DNA from: Nitrospirillum amazonense
Lineage (GTDB): Bacteria; Pseudomonadota; Alphaproteobacteria; Azospirillales; Azospirillaceae
Length of the DNA stretch: 64,000 bases
Assembly (NCBI RefSeq): GCF_007828045.1
Contig: NZ_VITN01000012.1
Coordinates: 124,001-188,000 of the forward strand
Reading direction: 5' to 3'
The notes under the pieces are model-generated. The model worked only from the letters and a program-made list of their open reading frames with translations, was not told the DNA's origin and did no database searches. The translations under genes were made by a program, and so were the position numbers. Positions 8,572 through 17,165 of this stretch are shown here, piece after piece (within the stretch, counting starts at the first letter, position 1; every line of letters starts with the position of its first letter).

Positions 8572-9885
8572 TCAGACTTCCCTCAACGCCTGTACCAGCC
8601 TGGCCATGTCGTCGGGCGTGGTGCTGAAGCCGGGGGTCACGCGCAGGCAGGCGCCGCCGGCCAGGCCGGTGCGCACCACGGTGAACAGGCCGTGCCTCTC
8701 CAGCAGACGGGCGGCCAGGGCGGTGTTGGCCGCCGGCGTGGTCTGGCCCTTCACCCGGAAGCTGGTCATGCCGGCGCTTAGGCGCGGATCATCGGGGGCC
8801 AGCACCTCGATCTTCGGCAACTCCCGCGCCGGCAGGGCCCACAGGTCGCGCAGGTGGCGCAGGCGGGCGCCGATGATGGGCGTGCCCAGGGCCTGGTGGA
8901 AGTCCAGCGCGTCAATGGCGGCCATCTGGGCTGCGAAGTTGGCCATACCGGTGTGCACGCGGCCCAGGATGGGGTCACGCTCCGACGGTTCCTCGCCCAT
9001 GAAGGGCTCGATGTCGGCGATGCGGTCTTTGCGAATGTAAAGGGCGCCGACGCCCAGGGGGGCGCCGATCCATTTGTGCAGGTTGAAGACGGCGAAGTCG
9101 ACGCCGTCGCCGTGCACGTCCACCAGGCCCTGGCCCCAGGCCTGGGCGCTGTCCACCACCACGTCCACGCCGCGCCGCCGGGCCATGGCCACGATCTCGC
9201 GCACCGGCTGGCGCAGGCCGTCGCGGTGGCTGAGATGGGTCAGCAGCATCAACCGCACCTGGGGGTGGGCGGCCAGCGCCTGGTCGTAGGCGTCGATCAG
9301 GTTCTGGTGCGTCGCCGGATACGGCAGGTCGATGCTGATGACCGTGACACCCCGCCGCCGTTCCAGCCAAGAGGCCGCCATGCGGGCGCTGTCATAGTCA
9401 TGGTCGCTCATCAAGACGGCGTCACCGGGCTTCAGCCGGGCATAGCCGCCGATGACCGCCTGCAGCGATTCGGTGGCGTTGCGGGTGATGACGATCTCGC
9501 CCGCGTCGGCATGCACCATGGCGGCGATGCGCTGGCGCAGCGTCTGGTAATAGCCGACGAAATCCCGGCGCACGAAGGTGGCGCCTTCCTGGTTCACCTT
9601 GGCGGTGTAGCGCTCGTACGCCGCCTGGATGGCCAGCGGCATCTGGCCGAAGGCGCCGTATTCCAGGTTGATGATGCCGGTCTGGAGCCGGGCGGGGTAC
9701 GCGGCCGCGACGGCGGCCCAGCCGGCCTCGTCATCCGCCGCCGGCGGGGCGACGCCGGGGGCCAGGGGGCTGGGCAAGGGACCCGGCACAGGGCTGGACT
9801 GGGCGAACACCGGCACGGCGGACCCGCTGAGCAGGCCACCGGCACCGCCGGCCAGGGCGGCTTGAAGCAGGGTGCGTCGATGCAT
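8572..9885 (-). CDS. Tat-exported class V aminotransferase-fold PLP enzyme
   Basis: 437 residues. The N-terminus has twin Arg (residues 3-4), a hydrophobic Ala/Gly/Leu stretch and a cleavage-like VFA-Q (28/29): a probable Tat signal, consistent with export of a cofactor-loaded enzyme. The catalytic domain is aminotransferase class V / isopenicillin-N-epimerase-like: RNATESLQAV for PLP phosphate, VVDSAQAWG with the PLP-ring Asp, and NLHKWIGAPLG with the Schiff-base Lys271. The combination of Tat export and this fold is seen in PvdN, which modifies pyoverdine in the periplasm. The gene follows the TonB receptor gene with 73 bp between them on the same strand and is probably in its operon. The substrate is unknown; it could be racemase, lyase, transaminase or oxidative deaminase. 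Confidence 0.82.
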   Translation of the reverse strand: MHRRTLLQAALAGGAGGLLSGSAVPVFAQSSPVPGPLPSPLAPGVAPPAADDEAGWAAVAAAYPARLQTGIINLEYGAFGQMPLAIQAAYERYTAKVNQEGATFVRRDFVGYYQTLRQRIAAMVHADAGEIVITRNATESLQAVIGGYARLKPGDAVLMSDHDYDSARMAASWLERRRGVTVISIDLPYPATHQNLIDAYDQALAAHPQVRLMLLTHLSHRDGLRQPVREIVAMARRRGVDVVVDSAQAWGQGLVDVHGDGVDFAVFNLHKWIGAPLGVGALYIRKDRIADIEPFMGEEPSERDPILGRVHTGMANFAAQMAAIDALDFHQALGTPIIGARLRHLRDLWALPARELPKIEVLAPDDPRLSAGMTSFRVKGQTTPAANTALAARLLERHGLFTVVRTGLAGGACLRVTPGFSTTPDDMARLVQALREV

Positions 9886-9959
9886 GGAAAATCACTCCCT
9901 GGGTGCCGCCCCGGATGGGAGGTCGGGACGGCACCCCGAACAGACTCGACAGATAATAC

Positions 9960-12659
9960 TCAGAAGGCGGCGTTGAAACGGACGTAGTAGCGGCCGCCGT
10001 AGGTGTCGTAAGGGGCGTTGCGCGAATATTCGATGCCGCGGCTGGCCTGGTAGATGGCCTTGGCCGGATAGGTGTCGAAGATGTTCTCGCCCGCCACCTT
10101 GACCGCCAGATTGTCGGTGATGTGGTAGGTCACCGACAGGTCGACGAAGGTGATGCCGTCGAAGGTCTGGAAGATGTCGCCGGTGGAATTGCCGCTGCTG
10201 TCAGTCCAGCCGCCGTAGTAGCGGACGCGCACCTGGTAATCGAAGGGATTGTCGCTGTAGGTCAGGCTGCCGGTGATGTTGTTCTTGGGCAGGCCCTGTT
10301 CATACAGCACCTTCTGCGTGGGGTTGGCGTTCAGGCTGCCGCCCGTGACCATGGTCAGGTTGTGGTTGTACGCCAGCTTCATGTCGATGCGGGCCGTGTC
10401 GAACACCGGCTGGGTGTAATCCAGCACCACGTCCAAACCCTGGGTGCGGGTGTTGAAGTCGTTGGTAAACCAATACACCGACGTGAAGTTGTCCGCCCCG
10501 GGCACGCCCTGGGCCACCAGCTGCGCCTTCTGCGCCGCCGTCAGGTTGATGGTGGGGGAGCTGGAGAAGCGGTGGTCCACATCCACCTGATAGGCATCGA
10601 CGGAGCCCGACAGGCCCACATCCGTACGCCACACCGCCCCCAGGCTGTAGTTCCGCGACGTTTCAGGGCTCAGCGGCTTGGCGCCCAGGGCCACGGCCAG
10701 CGGGTTGTCCGGCGACAGGCGGCCGCTGGTGAACAGCTGCAGGGTCTTGGTGTCCAGCCCCTGCGAGGTGCTGAGCGAGTTTATCTGCCCCGGCGTGGGC
10801 GCGCGGAAGCCGGTGGAGTAGGAGGCGCGCAAGGCCAGGTCCGGCGTGACCTCATACCGGGTGGAGGCTTTGTAGGTCATCTTGTCGCCGAAGCCGGAAT
10901 AGGTCTCGTAGCGGCCGGCGGCGCCCACGGTCCAGTCCGGGGTCAGCTTCGCTTCCATGTCGAGGTAGCCGGCATAGCTGGTCTGGTACCAGGACCCGGC
11001 CTGCAGGTTGCTGAAGCCGGGAAAGCCGTTGGCGCCCGAGGCCAGCCCGGCGGCGGCACCCGGCCCCACCTGGTAGGAGGCCGTGTCGCCCGCCTCCACC
11101 GTGTAGATCTCCAGCCGGCGCTCGGCGCCGAAGGCGATGTTCAGCGGCTCATCCAGGCCGGCGTCCAGACGATAGACGCCATCGGCGTTCAGGTTGAACT
11201 CATCCTGCCGCTGGGTGCCCAGGTTGAAGTTGTAGGGGCTGGTCGGGCCCAGGGAGGCGTTGATGGAATTGTTCAGGAAAAACCGGCTCTCATTCTCGCC
11301 GTAGCTGCCGCTCAAATCCCAGTCCAGGTCGCCGCCGACATGGCCCCGGGCGCCCCAGGCGGCCTGGTAGTCGGTGTACTTGATGCCTTCCTTGGGCGTG
11401 AAGCCGTTGGGATAGACGCTGCGCAGGTCCCAGCCGGGGAAGACCCTGGGCGCCAGGCCGTAGACGCTGGCGTTGTTCTTGGGGTCGGGGATGCGCCAGT
11501 TGATGTCGTTCATGCCCTCGCCGGTGGCGATGGTCATGAAGCCATAGAGCTCCACGGCGCCCACGGGCAGCAGGCCGTCCACGGCGTAGTGATAGCTGCT
11601 CTCATCCGGCCGGCCCCAGCGCTGCACCGGGTTGGCGATGGTCAGCTGCGGGTTGGCGGCCTGGAAGGCCTTGGCGTCGTCGCGCTGGTGGGTGCGCGAG
11701 GTCAGCGTGCCGTCGGACCATTCGGCCGTGGCCATGAGGTGGCCGCCGTCGCCGATCTCGGTGGCGCCCCGCAGGCCGCCGTTCCAGGTGGTGCCGTCGC
11801 CAGCGTAGTACTGCGAGCCCTGCATGTAGCCGTAGACGCCGGGCCGGTCATCCAGCTGGATGTTGATGACGCCGGCGATGGCGTCGGACCCGTACTGGGC
11901 CGAGGCGCCGTCGCGCAGTACCTCGACCCGGCCGATGGCAAAGTCCGGGATCTGCGCCAGATCCGGGCCCTGGGCGCCGCGCGTGCCCAGGTAGGCGGTG
12001 CGGTGGAAGCGCTTGCCGTTGATCAGCACCAGGGTCTGGTCGGGCGACAGGCCGCGCAAATGGGCCGGGCGGATGAACTGCCCGCCGTCGGAGCTGGGCA
12101 GCTTCTGCACGTTGAAGCCGGGAATGACCTGGGTCAGGTTCTCCAGCAGCTGGTTGGAGGCGCCGTCCTGCAGGTCCTTGGCCGACAGCACGTCGACCGG
12201 GGTCATGGTGGTGAACTGGGTGCGGCCCCGGTCGCGGGTGCCGGTCACCACCACCTCGTCCAGGCTGCCGCCGGCGGCGTCGGCCACCTGCACCTCGGCC
12301 GGGGCGGGTGCCGCCTGGACCTTGCGCGGCGGGGCACCGGTGGAAACCGGCGTGGGTGCCAGCTTCAGCACCACGGTGTGGCCATCGTCCGACGCCACCA
12401 CCAGGGGCGTACCCTTCAGCAGGCGTGCCAGGGCCTGCTGGCGATCCAGGTCCCCTTGCAGCGCCGCCGTGGAGATGCCGTCCAGCTGGTCGGTGGGCGC
12501 CAGGATCTGGATGCCGGCCTGCTGGGCGAACAGCGGGATGGAGCGGACGGCCGGCTGGGCCGCCAGGTCGAAGTGCGCGCTTTGCGCCCAGGCCGGAACC
12601 GCCCACCCCATCAACGCCGTACTGCACAGAGCAAAGAAACTGCCATATTTCTTAATCAT
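9960..12659 (-). CDS. TonB-dependent outer-membrane receptor with STN signalling domain
   Basis: 899 residues from the ATG at 12659, which has GGGGA about 9 nt upstream (an in-frame ATG three codons earlier is too close). Signal peptide 1-26, then an STN domain (about 30-95) of the type that contacts FecR, a TonB-box-like DEVVVTG segment, a plug domain (about 140-250, with LVLINGKRFHR and EVLRDGASAQYGSDAIAGVINI-type motifs) and a barrel ending in Phe (YYVRFNAAF). It should import a large ligand, typically a ferric siderophore or haem, and report occupancy through FecR. Upstream lie fecR and an ECF sigma gene. The ligand cannot be told from sequence. Confidence 0.93.
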   Translation of the reverse strand: MIKKYGSFFALCSTALMGWAVPAWAQSAHFDLAAQPAVRSIPLFAQQAGIQILAPTDQLDGISTAALQGDLDRQQALARLLKGTPLVVASDDGHTVVLKLAPTPVSTGAPPRKVQAAPAPAEVQVADAAGGSLDEVVVTGTRDRGRTQFTTMTPVDVLSAKDLQDGASNQLLENLTQVIPGFNVQKLPSSDGGQFIRPAHLRGLSPDQTLVLINGKRFHRTAYLGTRGAQGPDLAQIPDFAIGRVEVLRDGASAQYGSDAIAGVINIQLDDRPGVYGYMQGSQYYAGDGTTWNGGLRGATEIGDGGHLMATAEWSDGTLTSRTHQRDDAKAFQAANPQLTIANPVQRWGRPDESSYHYAVDGLLPVGAVELYGFMTIATGEGMNDINWRIPDPKNNASVYGLAPRVFPGWDLRSVYPNGFTPKEGIKYTDYQAAWGARGHVGGDLDWDLSGSYGENESRFFLNNSINASLGPTSPYNFNLGTQRQDEFNLNADGVYRLDAGLDEPLNIAFGAERRLEIYTVEAGDTASYQVGPGAAAGLASGANGFPGFSNLQAGSWYQTSYAGYLDMEAKLTPDWTVGAAGRYETYSGFGDKMTYKASTRYEVTPDLALRASYSTGFRAPTPGQINSLSTSQGLDTKTLQLFTSGRLSPDNPLAVALGAKPLSPETSRNYSLGAVWRTDVGLSGSVDAYQVDVDHRFSSSPTINLTAAQKAQLVAQGVPGADNFTSVYWFTNDFNTRTQGLDVVLDYTQPVFDTARIDMKLAYNHNLTMVTGGSLNANPTQKVLYEQGLPKNNITGSLTYSDNPFDYQVRVRYYGGWTDSSGNSTGDIFQTFDGITFVDLSVTYHITDNLAVKVAGENIFDTYPAKAIYQASRGIEYSRNAPYDTYGGRYYVRFNAAF

Positions 12660-12825
12660 GACGATCATTCCCCAACAATGGTTGGCGATTTGGCCGGTCG
12701 TTGCCGCCTATCGCACTCGTTTCCGCGTTCATACTGGGGAGAGATCGGTCGGATTATATTTCCGCCACTGCGTCATTTAAGTTTAACAGGTGAACCTGAG
12801 TCGCCGCGAACCGGCCACGGCCACC

Positions 12826-13860
12826 TCAATCATAAAGAACTATCGAATCGCCATCTTCCCGATACTTGGCGCTGAAGCCGACAGCCACCGCCCGGGCGAA
12901 GCCGTCCAGGTCGGTGGCCTGGAACAGGCCGGAGATATGGCGCTGCGCCAGGCGGTCGCTGGCCAGCACGATGCGCCGGTGGGAGTAGCGGGCGAACTGC
13001 GCCGCCGCCTGGGCCAGCGTCTCGCCCGCGAAAGCCAGGCGCCCTTCCCGCCACATCAAGGCGCGGTCGAGGGCGCCGGGGACCACCGCCTCGAAACTGA
13101 CCAAGCTGCCGTGCCCGGCGCCGCCGGGACGCACGCTGACCTCCTGCCCACCGCTCACCAGCACGGCGTCCCGCGATACCAGGTGCAGGGTCCAGTCGCG
13201 GCCGGTGACGCGGTCCAGCGTTTCCGCCAGGGGCGAGGGCGCGCCTTCCACCGCCACCTTCCCCGACAGCACGGCCACGGTCATGACGCCGTCACCGTTC
13301 AGGCGGGCGCAGCAGGCGCCGCCGGTGGTGGCCAGCTGGGCGAGCGGGCTGCGGACGACAAAGGGGCGGTCGGAAACGGGGGCCGCGTCGAAAAACGCCT
13401 CGCCCCGATCCAGGTACAGCAGCCGCCGGCCGGCGGTATAGGCCAGGGTGACGGACGAGTCGGTGTTCAGCGTCAGGGTGGAGCCGTCATCCAACGGAAT
13501 GTGCCGCACCTCACCCACGGCGGAGCTGTAGGTCTGCCGGGCCGCCGGCTGGCGCATCCCCGCCCCCAACGCCGCCAGGCCGGCCACGCTGGCCGCCGCC
13601 GCCAGCAGGCGACGGCGGCTGTGGAGGGGCGCGCGGTCGCGGGGAGCGGCCTCCCCGATGGGAGCGGGCGTCAGGTCCCGCCGGCTCAGCAGCAGGGCGC
13701 GGGCGCGGGCCAATGCGCCGAGATGGCGGGGGTCGGCGGCCAGCCAGGCGTCAAGCTCCCGCCGTTCATCGGCGGTCAGGGCGCGGGCGTCCATCCGGGC
13801 CACCCAGGCGGCGGCGGCCAGATCGATCGCCCCGGCGGTTTGTCTTACGCTCACGCTCAT
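12826..13860 (-). CDS. FecR-family transmembrane anti-sigma / sigma regulator
   Basis: 344 residues from ATG 13860 (AAGGG five nt upstream; an upstream TTG was not used). Domain order: N-terminal DUF4880 (about 10-60, with DAWLAADPRHLGAL), a membrane helix at about 85-102, the periplasmic FecR domain (about 113-205), and a C-terminal DUF4974/STN-interacting region (about 265-340). It should hold the cognate ECF sigma factor until the receptor's STN domain signals ligand binding. The gene lies 19 bp after the sigma gene, in the standard order sigma-fecR-receptor. Confidence 0.92.
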   Translation of the reverse strand: MSVSVRQTAGAIDLAAAAWVARMDARALTADERRELDAWLAADPRHLGALARARALLLSRRDLTPAPIGEAAPRDRAPLHSRRRLLAAAASVAGLAALGAGMRQPAARQTYSSAVGEVRHIPLDDGSTLTLNTDSSVTLAYTAGRRLLYLDRGEAFFDAAPVSDRPFVVRSPLAQLATTGGACCARLNGDGVMTVAVLSGKVAVEGAPSPLAETLDRVTGRDWTLHLVSRDAVLVSGGQEVSVRPGGAGHGSLVSFEAVVPGALDRALMWREGRLAFAGETLAQAAAQFARYSHRRIVLASDRLAQRHISGLFQATDLDGFARAVAVGFSAKYREDGDSIVLYD

Positions 13861-13879
13861 CGGGTCCCTTGCCAACCGA

Positions 13880-14497
13880 TCACCGTTCGCCCCGGCCGAA
13901 GCGCTCCGACAGCAACTTCAGTCCCCGGGTGATGTGCTTTTCCACGGTGTTTTCCGACAGGCGCATACGCCGCGCGATCTCCTGCTGCGGCAGGCCTTCC
14001 ACCCGGCGCATAACGAAGGCGCGGCGGGTCTGGCGCGGCAGGTCGGCGATGGCGTCCTGGATCAGGCGCAGTTGCTGGCGCGCCGATGTCACCTCTTCCG
14101 GCGAGGGGGCGTCCACCACCGCCTCCAGCGTCGACAGGTCGGCCACGGCGGCGATGGGCACCACGCGCGACTGGCGCACCAGGCGCAGCACGACCGAATA
14201 GGCGGTCTGGAAGGCATAGGCGCGCGGGTTCTCGATCCCGGCGACACAGGCCTTGGCCACCAGGATGGCGTAGGTCTCCTGCACCACGTCATCGGCATCG
14301 AAGCCCAGGAAGGACTTCGAGCGCAGCCAAGCCCTGAGCCCGTGTTCATGCGGCAGGATGTGGGCGGCCAGCCACCGCGCCCTCTCGTCGCTGAAGGGGG
14401 CATCCCTGAACGGGGCATCGCCGAGGGGCGCGCGTTGCGGCCCGTCCTGCGGCCGGGTGATCGCGTCGTGTCGATCCTGCACGGGGGCGTCATCCAC
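13880..14497 (-). CDS. ECF (FecI-type) RNA polymerase sigma factor
   Basis: About 205 residues if the GTG at 14497 is used; GTG 14482 is an alternative, and no in-frame ATG fits. Region 2 spans FLGFDADDVVQETYAILVAK and NPRAYAFQTAYSVVLRLVRQ; region 4 ends with GLPQQEIARRMRLSENTVEK, a helix-turn-helix for the -35 element. It should transcribe the receptor operon when FecR is triggered. The N-terminus before SDERARWLAAH is unusually long and low-complexity, so the true start may be later or non-canonical. The gene lies downstream of the cyclase gene, 101 bp away. Confidence 0.85.
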   Translation of the reverse strand: MDDAPVQDRHDAITRPQDGPQRAPLGDAPFRDAPFSDERARWLAAHILPHEHGLRAWLRSKSFLGFDADDVVQETYAILVAKACVAGIENPRAYAFQTAYSVVLRLVRQSRVVPIAAVADLSTLEAVVDAPSPEEVTSARQQLRLIQDAIADLPRQTRRAFVMRRVEGLPQQEIARRMRLSENTVEKHITRGLKLLSERFGRGER

Positions 14498-14501
14498 TGG
14501 A

Positions 14502-14565
14502 GGTGCATCCCTCAACGGCCGCCTCGGGGTGGGGCGGCGCCGGGATACTAGGGGGTGGATGCACC
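14502..14565. repeat. Inverted repeat in the sigma-gene leader
   Basis: GGTGCATCC (14502-14510) and GGATGCACC (14557-14565) are exact complements 46 bp apart, just upstream of the proposed sigma-factor start. A second small hairpin (GGGGGACTTTCCCCC) lies at about 14569-14583. These could fold the leader or bind a regulator. Confidence 0.5.
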
Positions 14566-14598
14566 GGCGGGGGACTTTCCCCCACCCGTCATAAAAAT

Positions 14599-16581
14599 TT
14601 AAGACGGGGTGGTGACGGGCAGTTGGGGACAGACAGGCTCCAAGCCCGGGTCGCCGATGGTCTGGCCCGTGGGTCCCACGGGGTCCCGGGGACCGTGCAC
14701 GCCGTCGGCCAGCTGCCAAACCCGCACCTGCCCGGTGCGGCCGCGCAGGCTGAACTCGCCCACGTCGGTCATGGGCACGCCGCAGTCGGCGGCGGCGTCC
14801 ACCGTGTCGGCGCTGGCCAGCACGATGCAGGCGGCGGCCGGGTCGGCCAGGTCGGCGCCCAGCGCCTCCAGGCGGGCGGCAGCGTTCACCGTATCGCCCA
14901 CGATGGTGTAGTTGATGCGGCTGCTGGTGCCGATGTTGCCCACGACCACCGGGCCGGAATGGATGCCGACGCGCAGGCGGATGGCGGGCCGGCCCTGGGC
15001 CACCGCCTCGTCATAGCTCTGGCGGATGCAGCGGTTGATGGCGGCGGCGGCGCGCAGGGCGCGCGCGGCATGGTCCGCCTGTTCGTCCGGCGCCCCCCAG
15101 AAGGCCATGACGGCGTCGCCGATGAACTTGTCCACCGTACCGCCCTCGGCCTCGATGCAGGCGGACAGCAGCGTGAAATGCTCGTTCAGCAGCGAGGCGG
15201 TCTGCGCCGGGGTCATGTTCTGGGCCAGGGTGCTGAAGCCCTTGATGTCGGTGAACATGACGGTGACGTCACGCTCCTCGGACAAGATCGAGCCGGCGTG
15301 GTCGCCTCGGCGGATAAGGCGCAGCACCAGGGCCTTGGGCACGTAGGACTCGAACCAGCGCAGGCCGGTCAGCATGGTGTTGAAGGCGGCGGCCGCGTCC
15401 GACAGTTCGCGCAGGCGGCTGTCGGGCAGGTAGGGCACGGCGTGGAAGTCCAGGTCGCGCAGCGACGACGCCGCGTGCGACAGGCCCCGGATCTGCCGGC
15501 TGATGGTCTTGCCCAGGATCAGGCTGAGGGCGACCGACACCAGCAGGATGGCGACGCCACCCAGGCCGAACCAGCGCACGCGGCGGATTTCCTGGTCCAC
15601 CTCGCGCTGCGGCAGGGCCATGACCAGGGTCCAGTTCTGGGCACCGTAGCCGCTGAGGTCGCGCAGCAGGTAGACGTAGTCGACGTCGCCGACGCTGGCC
15701 TGGCGGAAGTCCAGGTCGCGCAGCTTGCCGCCCATGCCGTCGCGCGCCACCACGCGGCCGGGGGGCTGGCGCTGCCAGATGCCGGCGGCCACGGGATCGC
15801 CCAGGTCGGACAGGGTGGGCAGGGGCGGGTTGCGACCGGCCAGGTTGAAGGTACGGCCAATCAGGGCGGGATGGGCCAGCACGTGGTCGGCATCGAACAG
15901 GATGAAGGCGGTCACACCCTGGCTGCTGTCCAGTTCGCCCAGGAAGCCCGACAGGTCGGCGAAGCTGACGCCCACCAGCACGGCGCCCAGGAACTTGCCG
16001 CTCTTGGATCGCACCGGCGCGCGCACGGTGAGGAAGCTGGTGCCCTCATCCTCAGACCACACCGGGTCCACCCAGCGGGCGACGGGCGCCGCCTTCATCT
16101 CCTGCATCAGGAGATCGCTGTTGGGCGGCGGCGGCACGGTGATGACTTCGGCGTCGTTGGGGCCCGTGCGACGGGCCACGGTCCAATGACTGTCGGCGGA
16201 CAGGAAGCTGACCGCGGTGATCTGGGGCGACGCCGCCAGGGCCGAGCGCAGGTTCTGGCCCAGCCGCGCCTCATCGCTGGTGTCGATCTCCCCCCGCTGA
16301 ATGGACGCCACCAGGAATTCCGCCTGGTATTGCGCCGGGTCCAGCTGGGCGCGCACCCGCACCGTCATCCCGTCCATGGCCAGGATGACCTTGTCGGTCA
16401 GCAGCGCCGCAGTGTTGCGGGTGGAGGTGCTGAAGCCCAGGATCAGAACGCTGGCCACCGCCACCAGGACCAGCGTGCCGAAACCCAGCAGCAGCGCGGT
16501 CGCGATGGAGACGCGCACGGCGGACCGCCGGATGGGGCATCCCTCCGCCGGCCTTTCCAGAGCCTGTGTCGTTTCGCTCAT
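14599..16581 (-). CDS. Membrane-bound class III adenylate/guanylate cyclase with Cache-type sensor and HAMP
   Basis: 660 residues. TM1 at about 22-50, a large periplasmic Cache-like sensor region (about 55-325), TM2 at about 334-354, HAMP, then a class III cyclase domain (about 430-620). Catalytic features: FTDIKGFS with the first metal Asp, DKFIGDAVMAFWGAP with a substrate Lys and the second metal Asp, and YTIVGDTVNAAARLE with the Asn/Arg transition-state pair. Lys plus Thr at base-recognition positions favour adenylate cyclase. The tail after ~640 is disordered. It would convert an extracytoplasmic signal to cAMP. Two palindromes lie ~90 bp upstream of its start. Confidence 0.9.
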   Translation of the reverse strand: MSETTQALERPAEGCPIRRSAVRVSIATALLLGFGTLVLVAVASVLILGFSTSTRNTAALLTDKVILAMDGMTVRVRAQLDPAQYQAEFLVASIQRGEIDTSDEARLGQNLRSALAASPQITAVSFLSADSHWTVARRTGPNDAEVITVPPPPNSDLLMQEMKAAPVARWVDPVWSEDEGTSFLTVRAPVRSKSGKFLGAVLVGVSFADLSGFLGELDSSQGVTAFILFDADHVLAHPALIGRTFNLAGRNPPLPTLSDLGDPVAAGIWQRQPPGRVVARDGMGGKLRDLDFRQASVGDVDYVYLLRDLSGYGAQNWTLVMALPQREVDQEIRRVRWFGLGGVAILLVSVALSLILGKTISRQIRGLSHAASSLRDLDFHAVPYLPDSRLRELSDAAAAFNTMLTGLRWFESYVPKALVLRLIRRGDHAGSILSEERDVTVMFTDIKGFSTLAQNMTPAQTASLLNEHFTLLSACIEAEGGTVDKFIGDAVMAFWGAPDEQADHAARALRAAAAINRCIRQSYDEAVAQGRPAIRLRVGIHSGPVVVGNIGTSSRINYTIVGDTVNAAARLEALGADLADPAAACIVLASADTVDAAADCGVPMTDVGEFSLRGRTGQVRVWQLADGVHGPRDPVGPTGQTIGDPGLEPVCPQLPVTTPS

Positions 16582-16670
16582 GACCGCACGGTAGCCGTCG
16601 GGCAGGCCGACGGCAACTGCGGCAAGCGTGCAGGCCCCCCTGCCGCCGGTATGGGCCTAATTCCTACTTA

Positions 16671-16726
16671 GCATATTGCATAGTGCAAACGAGACTCTGT
16701 GACGCCGCGCATATTGCATTAAGCAA
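16671..16726. promoter_or_regulatory. Twin palindromic operator candidates (TTGC-N5-GCAA)
   Basis: GCATATTGCAT is directly repeated at 16671-16681 and 16709-16719. Each copy opens a palindrome: TTGCATAGTGCAA (16676-16688) and TTGCATTAAGCAA (16714-16726). Spacing is 38 bp. The position, 90-145 bp upstream of the cyclase start and in an AT-rich pocket, suits a regulator binding two sites. TGC-rich palindromes of this type are reported for PhaR/AniA-type regulators, but that link is only a guess. Confidence 0.55.
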
Positions 16727-16929
16727 TACATAATGCATCGATTTTGCTGATGCCGTGTGCCGCGGGTAACTCCACACCAGATCGCAACCTCGGCGAAAAT
16801 GGCTGGAAAAGGCCAATAAATGGTTAACGCGACGACGCGCCGCATCCTTGGCCCACAGCTTGCAGAGGTTGCCATGTCTCGCAGAACAACCCCGGTAAGG
16901 GACCCGCAGACGGTGGAACCGACGGAATT

Positions 16930-17111
16930 TGCCTATTCAGCGTTTTCGGCTTCGCGTCCCTGATAGCCCCAGGGTCGAGGCGACTCTGGAGAGGCAGGAA
17001 CACCTGACGCCCCATCACCGGCATACGCGGCCGTGCCATCAATCGGTTCTGGCAGAACGCGTAAACTATCCAACGGCGCGGATCCAGGTGGTCCGCGCCG
17101 TCTCTTTTCTT
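16930..17111 (+). ncRNA. Candidate small RNA (boundaries uncertain)
   Basis: A strong plus-strand terminator (17073-17111) is present although no plus-strand protein gene lies upstream within the gap. A stable internal hairpin, CCAGGGTCG-AGG-CGACTCTGG (16969-16989, one G-U pair), precedes it. Together these suggest a structured RNA ending near 17111, or an attenuated leader of the nuclease gene 54 bp further on. I could not match it to 6S RNA, SRP RNA, tmRNA or RNase P. The start is arbitrary. Confidence 0.3.
17073..17111 (+). terminator. Rho-independent terminator or attenuator before the nuclease gene
   Basis: Perfect 10-bp stem ACGGCGCGGA / TCCGCGCCGT (17073-17082, 17092-17101), 9-nt loop, then CTCTTTTCTT. 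Only 54 bp separate it from the ATG at 17166. Confidence 0.8.
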
Positions 17112-17165
17112 CGCATCCCCCGTGCCGTATCGTCATCGCGCCCTGGTTGCCGGAAGCCCACCGCG

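Larger units (their letters stand above)
16582..17165. other. 584-bp gene-free region between cyclase and nuclease genes
   Basis: Contains, left to right, the short leader of the minus-strand cyclase gene, twin TTGC-N5-GCAA palindromes in a locally AT-rich stretch (16671-16726), a more complex central section with a strong hairpin at 16969-16989, and a terminator at 17073-17111. Short open frames here (~70 codons) have no ribosome sites and unnatural composition. Confidence 0.6.

Noticed and set aside
10122-12875. A 917-codon plus-strand open frame opposite the TonB receptor gene
   Set aside because: It is the antisense shadow of a real receptor with signal peptide, plug and barrel motifs; its own translation has no domain and skewed His/Gly/Val composition.
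14089-14508. ATG-started frame from 14508 as the sigma-factor start
   Set aside because: It is in a different frame; the helix-turn-helix and region 2 motifs are only in the frame used.
14503-16671. A 722-codon plus-strand frame opposite the cyclase gene
   Set aside because: The cyclase has complete catalytic motifs on the minus strand; the plus frame is His/Gly-rich noise.
16824-17042. Minus-strand frame of 72 codons in the cyclase-nuclease gap
   Set aside because: No ribosome site, composition unlike proteins, and it overlaps the proposed structured RNA.
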